The translations under genes and the position numbers were made by a program. A DNA stretch of 5,792 nt, taken from positions 1 through 5,792 of the forward strand of contig JAHEKA010000171.1 in the NCBI GenBank assembly GCA_024638585.1, given 5' to 3'. The notes beneath the pieces are model-generated. The model made no database searches. It saw only the letters and a program-made list of their open reading frames with translations, and was not told the DNA's origin. Positions 1-5,792 of this stretch are shown here, in pieces. Position 1 is the stretch's first letter. Every line of letters begins with the position of its first letter. Source of the stretch: Rhodospirillales bacterium. Lineage in GTDB: Bacteria; Pseudomonadota; Alphaproteobacteria; SMXQ01.

Positions 1-1905
1 GCTTCCCATCTCGCGCTGAAGATCTCCCAGAAGCAGGAGATCCTAGAGATCGAGAGCATTGGCGAGCGTCTGTCGAAGGTGCTCAGCTATATGGAATCCG
101 AAATCGGCGTGCTTCAGGTGGAGAAGCGCATCCGCGGCCGGGTCAAGCGGCAGATGGAGAAGACCCAGCGCGAGTACTATTTGAACGAGCAGCTCAAGGC
201 GATCCAGAAGGAACTGGGTGAGGGCGAGGACGGCAAGGACGAGGTCTCCGAGCTGGAAGAGACCATCAAGAAAACCAAGCTCTCCAAGGAAGCCCTGGAG
301 AAAGCGACCGGCGAGATCAAGAAGCTCCGGTCCATGGGGCCGATGTCCGCCGAGGCCACCGTGGTGCGCAATTACCTCGACTGGCTGCTGGGCATCCCCT
401 GGAAGAAGCGGACCCGCGTCAAGCGCGACATCAAGAATGCCGAAAAGATCCTCAACACCGATCACTACGGGCTTGAGAAGGTCAAGGAGCGAATCCTCGA
501 GTATCTCGCCGTGCAGCAGCGCGTCAAGAAGCTGAAAGGCCCGATCCTCTGCCTGGTCGGCCCGCCGGGCGTCGGCAAGACCTCGCTGGGCAAGTCGATC
601 GCCCGGGCGACGGGGCGCAATTTCGTGCGCATGTCCTTGGGCGGCATCCGCGACGAGGCGGAGATCCGTGGCCATCGGCGCACCTATATCGGCTCCATGC
701 CCGGCAAGGTGATCCAGGGCATGAAGAAGGCCAAGACCTCCAACCCGCTGTTCCTGTTGGACGAGATCGACAAGCTCGGCGCCGACTTCCGGGGCGACCC
801 GTCATCGGCGCTCCTGGAGGTGCTCGATCCCGAGCAGAACTCGACCTTCAACGACCATTACCTGGAAGTCGACTACGACCTGTCGGATGTGATGTTCATC
901 ACCACGGCCAATACCCTGCGCATGCCCCAGCCCCTGATGGACCGCATGGAGATCATCCGCATCCCCGGCTACACCGAGGATGAGAAGAAGGAGATCGCCA
1001 AGCGCCACCTGATGCCGAAGCAGATGAAGGCCCACGGCCTGAAGAAGGGCGAATGGGACATTTCCGACGACGCGCTTTTGGAGTTGATCCGCTACTACAC
1101 CCGCGAGGCGGGGGTGCGGAACCTGGAGCGCGAGCTGGCCTCCCTGCAGCGCAAGGCGGTCAAGGACATCGTCTCCGGCGATTCGGAGAAAGTGAAGGTG
1201 ACGCGGCGTAATCTGAAGAATTACGCGGGCGTGCGCCGCTACCGCTACGGCGAGGCGGAAAGCGAAAGCCTGATCGGCCTGACCACAGGCTTGGCTTGGA
1301 CCGAGGTGGGCGGCGAGTTGCTGTCGATCGAGGCGGTGATGGTGCCCGGCAAGGGCCCCATCAAGCACACCGGCAAGCTGGGCGACGTGATGCAGGAATC
1401 GGTCCAGGCGGCGGACTCTTTCGTCCGGTCCCGGCTGATCGATTTCGGCATCAAGCCGACCGTGCTGGACAAGAAATCGATCCACGTCCACGTCCCCGAA
1501 GGGGCGACGCCCAAGGACGGGCCGTCGGCGGGTGTCGCGATGGTGACCTCCATCGTCTCCGTGCTGACCGGCAATCCGGTGCACAAGGACGTTGCCATGA
1601 CCGGCGAGATCACCTTGCGCGGCAACGTCCTGCCGATCGGCGGTCTCAAGGAGAAGCTGCTGGCTGCGCTTCGGGGCGGCATCAAGACGGTGCTGATTCC
1701 CAAGGACAACGAAAAGGACCTGGCCGACATTCCCGACAACGTGAAGCGTGGCATGAACATCATCCCGGTGACCACGCTTGACGAGGTTCTTGAAAATGCC
1801 CTGGTCAATCCGTTGACGCCGATCGAATGGATCGAGCCGGCCGAGGTCGATCCCGTCGCCGGCGCCGAAGAGGGCGGAACACACGGCGATGTCGTGACCC
1901 ATTGA
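1..1905 (+). CDS. lon: Lon ATP-dependent serine protease (endopeptidase La), 5'-truncated by the window edge
   Basis: This is a cytoplasmic AAA+ protease that unfolds and degrades misfolded and short-lived regulatory proteins. The reading frame is open from base 1, so the gene starts outside the window. The 634 visible residues align from about E. coli Lon residue 170, so roughly 170-190 N-terminal residues are missing. The visible part begins in the end of the N-terminal substrate-binding domain and its long coiled helix (VEKRIRGRVKRQMEK, REYYLNEQLKAIQKELGE). Next comes the AAA+ module: Walker A GPPGVGKT at fragment residues 187-194 (bases 559-582), Walker B FLLDEID at 751-771, sensor-1 Asn near base 910, and the YYTREAGVRNLER sensor-2 region. 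The C-terminal protease domain has the catalytic Ser in KDGPSAG (codon 1525-1527) and the catalytic Lys 43 residues later in GGLKEK (codon 1654-1656), the spacing of E. coli S679/K722. All key residues are present, so the protein should be active. A short Glu/Gly-rich tail follows the protease domain and ends at TGA 1903-1905. Confidence 0.98.
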   Translation, partial: ASHLALKISQKQEILEIESIGERLSKVLSYMESEIGVLQVEKRIRGRVKRQMEKTQREYYLNEQLKAIQKELGEGEDGKDEVSELEETIKKTKLSKEALEKATGEIKKLRSMGPMSAEATVVRNYLDWLLGIPWKKRTRVKRDIKNAEKILNTDHYGLEKVKERILEYLAVQQRVKKLKGPILCLVGPPGVGKTSLGKSIARATGRNFVRMSLGGIRDEAEIRGHRRTYIGSMPGKVIQGMKKAKTSNPLFLLDEIDKLGADFRGDPSSALLEVLDPEQNSTFNDHYLEVDYDLSDVMFITTANTLRMPQPLMDRMEIIRIPGYTEDEKKEIAKRHLMPKQMKAHGLKKGEWDISDDALLELIRYYTREAGVRNLERELASLQRKAVKDIVSGDSEKVKVTRRNLKNYAGVRRYRYGEAESESLIGLTTGLAWTEVGGELLSIEAVMVPGKGPIKHTGKLGDVMQESVQAADSFVRSRLIDFGIKPTVLDKKSIHVHVPEGATPKDGPSAGVAMVTSIVSVLTGNPVHKDVAMTGEITLRGNVLPIGGLKEKLLAALRGGIKTVLIPKDNEKDLADIPDNVKRGMNIIPVTTLDEVLENALVNPLTPIEWIEPAEVDPVAGAEEGGTHGDVVTH

Positions 1906-1929
1906 CGCCGGTCGACATCACGCATCGGG

Positions 1930-1960
1930 AGGGGGCCGCGGATGAAACGCGGCCCCCTTT
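1930..1960 (+). terminator. Rho-independent terminator of lon
   Basis: A perfect 10-bp GC stem (gggggccgcg at 1931-1940, cgcggccccc at 1948-1957) encloses a 7-base loop, gatgaaa. One outer A-T pair (1930/1958) extends it, and it is followed by TTT and then GCTT. It starts 25 bases after the lon stop codon. The T-tract is short, but the stem is very strong. It separates lon transcription from the HU gene. Confidence 0.85.
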
Positions 1961-2047
1961 GCTTATGGAAGCCTGTTGCGTGTCGGCATCGGATGCCAAT
2001 TTTATCCCAAGATGGCCAGAATCCTGTTGATAACCGGGCATCATGCG

Positions 2048-2077
2048 TTGACGGCTGCTAACGGCTCTGCGTAGACT
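2048..2077 (+). promoter_or_regulatory. Probable sigma70-type promoter for the HU gene
   Basis: A -35-like TTGACG (2048-2053) is followed after 18 bases by a -10-like TAGACT (2072-2077). The -35 matches consensus at 5 of 6 positions and the -10 at 4 of 6. It lies about 60 bases upstream of the GTG start and downstream of the lon terminator, which is where a promoter for a highly expressed nucleoid protein is expected. This is by-eye consensus matching only. An additional TTGATA at 2027-2032 has no matching -10. Confidence 0.5.
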
Positions 2078-2125
2078 CTGGGTCGCATAGGTGCGATTCT
2101 TATGTCCTGGCGAACAGATTCCAAA

Positions 2126-2132
2126 AGAGGGG
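2126..2132 (+). promoter_or_regulatory. Ribosome-binding site that fixes the GTG start of the HU gene
   Basis: The purine run AGAGGGG ends 7 bases before GTG 2140, a normal spacing. The in-frame TTG at 2134 would leave a single base between this site and the start codon. The site therefore supports GTG 2140. Confidence 0.7.
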
Positions 2133-2139
2133 ATTGCAA

Positions 2140-2415
2140 GTGAACAAGAACGATCTCGTGGCAGCGGTTTCTTCAGATACGGGCCTGTCCAAGGCCGATG
2201 CTGCTAAGGCCGTGGACGGTGTGTTCAATACGGTGACTGGCGCGCTTCGAAGCGGGGACGACGTGCGGTTGGTTGGGTTTGGCACATTTAGCGTGGTCAA
2301 TCGCAAGGCTTCCGTGGGGCGAAATCCCCGGACCGGCGCGACCATCCAAATTCCGGCTTCCAAGCAGCCCAAGTTCAAAGCTGGCAAAGGACTGAAGCAG
2401 TCCGTGAACGGCTAG
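2140..2415 (+). CDS. hupB: HU-family DNA-binding protein (HU-beta type)
   Basis: This is a small, basic, dimeric nucleoid protein that binds and bends DNA with little sequence specificity. From GTG 2140 it is 91 residues, against 90 for E. coli HU-beta, and begins MNKNDLVAAV, the usual HU N-terminus. The helical base is residues 3-38. The signature GFGTF is at 46-50. The beta-arm runs about 55-74, with the tip RNPRTG at 61-66, whose Pro63 is the DNA-intercalating residue in this family. The C-terminus KFKAGKGLKQSVN is the standard closing helix. I rejected TTG 2134 as the start because it adds two atypical residues and sits on top of the ribosome-binding site. The gene directly follows lon, as hupB does in E. 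coli, but has its own promoter and terminator. IHF subunits are less likely, because the N-terminus and arm sequence fit HU better. Confidence 0.95.
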   Translation: MNKNDLVAAVSSDTGLSKADAAKAVDGVFNTVTGALRSGDDVRLVGFGTFSVVNRKASVGRNPRTGATIQIPASKQPKFKAGKGLKQSVNG

Positions 2416-2431
2416 TCTTTTTTTCGATTTG

Positions 2432-2465
2432 AAGGGGCCGGCTGTGTTGCGCAGCCGGCCTTTTT
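2432..2465 (+). terminator. Rho-independent terminator of the HU gene
   Basis: A 9-bp perfect stem (ggccggctg at 2436-2444, cagccggcc at 2452-2460) with a 7-base loop is followed immediately by five Ts (2461-2465). The upstream AAGG can pair with the first Ts and lengthen the stem. It begins 17 bases after the stop codon. A separate run of seven Ts (2418-2424) lies between stop and stem but has no hairpin before it. Confidence 0.92.
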
Positions 2466-2469
2466 CATT

Positions 2470-2504
2470 GCCGCCCGCTCGGCCCCGAGGCCCGACCGGG
2501 CGGC
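2470..2504 (+). repeat. GC-rich inverted repeat in the tRNA-Val 5' leader
   Basis: gccgcccg (2470-2477) and cgggcggc (2497-2504) are perfect 8-base complements. The 19 bases between them contain a second small stem, ctcg-gccc-cgag (2478-2489). The structure ends three bases before the mature tRNA. It has no T-tract, so it is not a standard terminator. It may be a pre-tRNA leader fold or a chance pairing in GC-rich DNA. Confidence 0.45.
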
Positions 2505-2507
2505 GCC

Positions 2508-2583
2508 GGGCGGTTAGCTCAGTTGGAAGAGCACCTCGTTTACACCGAGGGGGTCGGCGGTTCGAGCCCGTCACCGCCCACCA
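2508..2583 (+). tRNA. tRNA-Val, anticodon TAC, CCA encoded
   Basis: The gene gives a complete 76-base cloverleaf. The acceptor stem is gggcggt (2508-2514) with accgccc (2573-2579). The D arm is gctc/gagc (2517-2520, 2529-2532). The anticodon stem is cctcg/cgagg (2534-2538, 2546-2550) around the loop tttacac, with anticodon TAC at 2541-2543. The T arm is ggcgg/ccgtc with one G-U pair and the loop ttcgagc (2561-2567). The discriminator base is A2580 and the genome encodes CCA at 2581-2583. It decodes GUA and probably GUG/GUU valine codons. No separate promoter is obvious in the 42 bases between the HU terminator and the tRNA, so expression may depend on readthrough or an unrecognised promoter. 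Confidence 0.97.
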
Positions 2584-2773
2584 ATGAATTCAAGGGGTTA
2601 TTCCCGTCTTTTGAGGCGGAACCGGTCCCCCAGACGGCGCGCTGACCGGGGTTTCCCCTGGGCCTGCCCTGAATGACATGGCTTCAGCATTCGGCAACCA
2701 TTTCCCTCTACCAAGTAGGGGTGGAATTGGCGATGATCGCCTTTGCGATCGGTCGGTAAATGGGTTCAGCCTC
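2584..2773. other. 190-base leader between tRNA-Val and the ABC operon, with two small inverted repeats
   Basis: I see no gene here. A hairpin with a 7-bp stem (one G-T pair) and 3-base loop spans 2705-2721. A 13-base near-palindrome, ggcgat-g-atcgcc, lies at 2729-2741, 32 bases before the ATPase start, and could be an operator. No convincing -35/-10 pair is visible. The ABC operon must be transcribed from somewhere in this stretch or by readthrough from the tRNA. Confidence 0.4.
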
Positions 2774-3522
<749 letters not shown>

Positions 3523-3526
<4 letters not shown>

Positions 3527-5070
3527 GCGTGCCGGCCACCACTGTCTGGCTCGCGCAGCACGAGTTGCGTCTGTTCTGGCGTGAATGGGTGTCTTTGCTG
3601 ACCGCCGGGCGGACGCGGCGGATGACCGGCTTCGTGATCGGCGCCCTGGTCTTCCTGGGTCTGCTGCATCTCTTGGCGTTCTCGATCATCGCGCCCCTGG
3701 CGGTAACCGGAATCGCGCCCGACAAGCAGACGCTGGTGGCGGTGGCGGGCGGCCTGTTCCTCGCGCTGACGACGATGATTTCCCAGGCCATGGACGCCGT
3801 CACCAAGGCCTTCTACGCCCGCGGCGACCTTGACCTGATCCTGTCCTCCCCGGCGCCCACGGGCCGGGTCTTCGCGCTGCGCATGGTGGCCATTGCCGTG
3901 TCCACCACGGCCCTGACGCTGGCCATCGGCGGGCCCTTCATCAACGCGCTGGCACTGTTCGACGGGCCCAAGTGGTTTGCCGCCTATGGGGTGGTGGTGG
4001 CGCTTGGCGCCCTGTCGACGGCGCTCGCGACGATGTTGACCATCGTCCTGTTCCGCACCCTCGGCCCCAAGCTGACCCGGGCCATTTCCCAGGTCGTTTC
4101 GGCGGTGATCGGCGCGGCCTTCGTGATCGGCGTTCAGGTGGCGGCCATCGTCTCCATCGGCAGCTATGCCCGGCTCGCCTTTCTCACCTCCCAGCCGGTG
4201 ACCGACATGGCGCCGGATCCGGCCAGCCCGCTGTGGTGGCCCGCCCGGGCGGTGATGGGCGATCCCTGGGCCCTGGCGCTTCTGATGGCGCTGGGATGCG
4301 GCGCGCTGGCCGCAGTCATCCGGACCCAGGCGGCCGGGTTCGGCGATTATGTGATCGCCGCTTCGGGGGTCGATGCTACGGGCACACGGCGCGGCGGCGG
4401 CGTGCGTTTCGGCCGGGTCAGCACCAAAGGCGCGCTCCGGCGCAAGGAGTGGCTGGCGCTCAGGCGCGATCCCTGGTTGATGTCGGAATCGCTGATGCAG
4501 ATTCTCTACCTCGTGCCCCCGGCATTGCTGCTGTGGCTCAACTTCGCGGGCAAGGTCGGCTCGCTGCTGATCCTGGTGCCGATCATGGTGATGGCGGGCG
4601 GACAGCTCGCGGGGGGACTCGCCTGGCTCGCGATTTCCGGGGAAGACGCACCGGAACTGGTCGGCACCGCCCCGGTCCCGGTCTCGGCCATCGTGGCAGC
4701 CAAGATCGAAGCCGTGCTCGGTGCCATCGCGCTGATCTTCGCTCCTCTGTTGTTGGGCCTTGCCCTGGCCGCGCCCAAATTCGCCCTGGTGGCGATGCTG
4801 GGCATCGCGGTGTCGGCATTTTCCGCCATCATGATCCAGATCTGGTTCCGCGCTCAGGTCTCCCGTCGGCGCTTCAGAAATCGCCAGACGTCGTCCAAGG
4901 TCGCCACCCTGGCCGAGGCCCTGTCGTCGATCTCCTGGGCCGGGACGGCGGCGCTGGCCGCGTCCGGTACCTGGTTCGCCGCGGGCGCCGGAATCATGGC
5001 GGTGCTGACCCTGGGCGCCGCCTGGGCCATGAGCCCAAGCCGGTCGCTCTCCACCTACGCCACGTCCTGA
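3523..5070 (+). CDS. ABC-2-type exporter permease, polytopic membrane protein
   Basis: This 515-residue inner-membrane protein is the probable transmembrane partner of the preceding ATPase, with which it overlaps by four bases. By eye there are about 10-12 hydrophobic segments, near residues 36-62, 70-88, 117-140, 152-176, 186-212, 249-266, 322-342, 346-370, 388-417, 420-442 and 470-502. A long basic cytoplasmic stretch at about 283-318 (RRGGGVRFGRVSTKGALRRK) separates two halves. Each half opens with an amphipathic, Arg/Trp-rich segment (LRLFWREW at 15-22, LRRKEWLALRRDPW at 305-318). Each also carries a similar loop (LILSSPAPTGRVFALRM at 105-121, ELVGTAPVPVSAIVAAK at 378-394), which suggests an internal duplication. 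No signal peptide is evident and the start is the coupled ATG 3523. The length, about twice that of a six-helix ABC-2 permease, agrees with a fused two-half membrane domain. I do not recognise a named family or substrate. Confidence 0.85.
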
Positions 5071-5076
5071 TCCGTT

Positions 5077-5107
5077 CCGGTCGGCCCACCCGGCCGGCGA
5101 GACTTTT
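5077..5107 (+). terminator. Possible terminator of the ABC exporter operon
   Basis: The 8-bp stem ccggtcgg (5077-5084) / ccggccgg (5090-5097), with one G-T pair, encloses the loop cccac. It starts six bases after the permease stop. The T-tract (TTTT, 5104-5107) is separated from the stem by six bases (cgagac), which is unfavourable for a classical intrinsic terminator. It may work with a factor or only stabilise the 3' end. Confidence 0.5.
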
Positions 5108-5132
5108 CCCCGATGCCGGGTTAGACTTTTCC
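5100..5132 (+). repeat. Two 10-bp direct repeats, agacttttcc, upstream of the cupin gene
   Basis: The sequence agacttttcc occurs at 5100-5109 and again at 5123-5132, with a 23-base period. That is close to two helical turns, so both copies face nearly the same side of the DNA. They lie 50-85 bases upstream of the cupin start, where an activator or repressor could bind. The exact identity of both copies is seen directly. The regulatory role is inference. Confidence 0.5.
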
Positions 5133-5158
5133 GGGCGGTTCACCGCCGCCCGGGGAAA
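5128..5158 (+). repeat. Long inverted repeat in the cupin 5' leader
   Basis: ccgggcgg (5131-5138) and ccgcccgg (5146-5153) form a perfect 8-bp stem. An alternative fold pairs ggcgg/ccgcc around the tetraloop ttca (5134-5147). With a two-base bulge, flanking ttt and aaa (5128-5130, 5156-5158) can add further pairs. The structure ends about 10 bases before the AGGAGG site (5169-5174), so it could influence translation. It overlaps the second copy of the direct repeat by two bases. Confidence 0.5.
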
Positions 5159-5168
5159 CGGCAAAACC

Positions 5169-5174
5169 AGGAGG
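5169..5174 (+). promoter_or_regulatory. Strong ribosome-binding site of the cupin gene
   Basis: The consensus AGGAGG lies 9 bases before ATG 5184. It decides the start: the reading frame stays open without a stop far upstream through the permease gene, but only this ATG has a ribosome-binding site and opens into cupin sequence. Confidence 0.9.
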
Positions 5175-5183
5175 AAACGAACA

Positions 5184-5672
5184 ATGGCGACACAAGAGAC
5201 GGAGCTTCGCGGGGCCGCCAAGAAAGAGGCCTTCTTCCGCGCCGCAGAGGCCAATGTCACGGATTTCTCGTTCGCGGTGCCCGATGTCGATGCGCCCAAC
5301 GGGCGGATCAACTGCTATCTCGCCGATGCGGGGAGCTGCCGCGCCACCATCTTGGTGCTGCGCGACGGCTACAAGGCATCGCACCACTATCATCCCAATC
5401 AGGACGGCATCTGGGTGGTGCTGAAGGGCAAGGTGCGCTTCTTCGGCGGGCCCGATGAGAAAGTGGTGGGCGAATACGGCCCCTACGAAGGAATCGCCCA
5501 GCCCCAGAATACCCGCTACGGGTTCGAAGCCGTGGGTGAGGAAGAGGCCTGGCTGATGCAGATCGCGGGCTATCCCAAGGGACCCGATGCCGCCAAGAGG
5601 ATCCACTTCGATGGACCGGCGACCGGGGAGGGCGGCACCAAGGTGCGGATGGCGCGCCCGGTCGACGTCTAG
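5184..5672 (+). CDS. Small single-domain cupin protein
   Basis: This is a 162-residue cytoplasmic protein, with no signal peptide or membrane segment, containing one cupin beta-barrel at about residues 45-128. Cupin motif 1 is visible as HYHPNQDGIWVVLKG (68-82), with a third His at 67. Motif 2 corresponds to GIAQPQNTRYGF (103-114). In the usual metal-binding pattern the ligands are two His and a Glu in motif 1 and a His in motif 2. Here the HxH pair (His68, His70) is kept, the Glu position is Gly75 with Asp74 beside it, and the motif 2 His is Tyr112. A classical four-ligand metal site is therefore incomplete. It may bind a small molecule or a metal in another way, possibly using His67 or Asp74. 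The N-terminal 25 residues look helical and charged. It has its own structured leader and strong ribosome-binding site, so it is probably transcribed apart from the ABC operon. The reaction or ligand is unknown. Confidence 0.85.
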   Translation: MATQETELRGAAKKEAFFRAAEANVTDFSFAVPDVDAPNGRINCYLADAGSCRATILVLRDGYKASHHYHPNQDGIWVVLKGKVRFFGGPDEKVVGEYGPYEGIAQPQNTRYGFEAVGEEEAWLMQIAGYPKGPDAAKRIHFDGPATGEGGTKVRMARPVDV

Positions 5673-5684
5673 CGGGATCGGATT

Positions 5685-5706
5685 AGGGCCGGCATCGACC
5701 GGCCTT
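5685..5706 (+). terminator. Weak hairpin after the cupin gene
   Basis: ggccgg (5687-5692) and ccggcc (5699-5704) form a perfect 6-bp stem around catcga, 14 bases after the cupin stop. Only two Ts follow, so termination would be inefficient. It could allow partial readthrough into the next gene at 5731. Confidence 0.35.
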
Positions 5707-5730
5707 GACCAGGGAGAGGGGCTGACCACA

Positions 5731-5792
5731 ATGGATCCGCAACGCTACGGGCCGTTCCCCTACCGCACGGCCCGCGACCTCCTGCATTTCCG
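5731..5792 (+). CDS. Start of an unidentified gene, cut by the right window edge
   Basis: ATG 5731 follows a purine-rich ribosome-binding site (AGGGAGAGGGG, 5711-5721) at a 9-base spacing, and the frame stays open to the end of the window. Only the first 20 residues and part of a codon are visible, beginning MDPQRYGPFPYRTARDLL. This is too short to name a family. It lies 58 bases after the cupin stop on the same strand, so the two could be co-transcribed. Confidence 0.6.
   Translation, partial: MDPQRYGPFPYRTARDLLHF

Noticed and set aside
802..1902. Long open frame on the minus strand opposite lon (366 codons), and similar ones at 43-675 and 1245-1925
   Set aside because: They lie entirely or mostly opposite a well-conserved lon, have His/Arg/Gly-rich compositions typical of GC-rich shadow frames, and show no recognisable domain.
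2134..2139. TTG at 2134 as the HU start
   Set aside because: It leaves one base to the ribosome-binding site and adds two residues before the standard MNKND start.
2571..2583. tRNA-Val 3' end as a phage or island attachment site
   Set aside because: No second copy of the tRNA end longer than an 8-base match (near 5140) is seen, and there is no integrase in the window.
2593..2607. Terminator after tRNA-Val (gggg-ttat-tccc followed by GTCTTTT)
   Set aside because: The stem is only three G-C pairs plus a wobble, too weak to call.
2728..2762. TTGGCG at 2728 with TAAATG at 2757 as a promoter for the ABC operon
   Set aside because: The 23-base spacing is far outside the normal range.
2678..2773. 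32-residue N-terminal extension of the ABC ATPase from ATG 2678
   Set aside because: No ribosome-binding site precedes it, the sequence has no ATPase similarity, and it would cover the hairpin and palindrome of the leader.
3972..5183. Upstream extension of the cupin reading frame through the permease gene
   Set aside because: It is an out-of-frame shadow of the permease with low-complexity Arg/Gly/Pro-rich translation. The cupin has its own AGGAGG site and ATG at 5184.

Overview
This GC-rich window looks like core chromosome from an alphaproteobacterium, most likely Rhodospirillales and perhaps a Magnetospirillum relative. That placement is inference. It rests on base composition, the character of the Lon and HU proteins, and the order lon - HU gene - tRNA-Val, which I recall as common in alphaproteobacteria. 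No marker gene settles the genus. All genes point the same way (+ strand). I see no insertion sequence, integrase, CRISPR array or other sign of recent gene transfer.

Layout. Positions 1-1905 hold the 3' four-fifths of lon, the ATP-dependent protease, closed by a strong hairpin terminator at about 1930-1960. A 234-base gap carries a probable sigma70 promoter for the next gene, a GTG-started HU-family DNA-binding protein (2140-2415), which has its own terminator (2432-2465). A CCA-encoding tRNA-Val(TAC) follows at 2508-2583. After a 190-base leader with two small inverted repeats comes a two-gene ABC exporter operon. The ATPase (2774-3526) and a 515-residue polytopic permease (3523-5070) overlap by the bases ATGA. 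A structured 113-base gap then leads to a small single-domain cupin (5184-5672) with a strong ribosome-binding site. The first 62 bases of another gene (from 5731) run off the right edge.

How the parts relate. Lon and HU form a familiar housekeeping neighbourhood: Lon degrades damaged and regulatory proteins, HU compacts the nucleoid, and HU is reported as a Lon substrate in E. coli. The ATPase and permease almost certainly form one ABC-2-type exporter, but the substrate cannot be read from sequence. The cupin sits downstream with its own leader and need not be functionally linked.

I found no convincing new multi-gene system. The items most worth a second look are the cupin that has lost two canonical metal ligands, the 10-bp direct repeat and long inverted repeat upstream of it, the apparent internal duplication of the permease, the ATPase lacking its Q-loop glutamine, and the leader just before the tRNA, which repeats the tRNA's own 5' acceptor strand.
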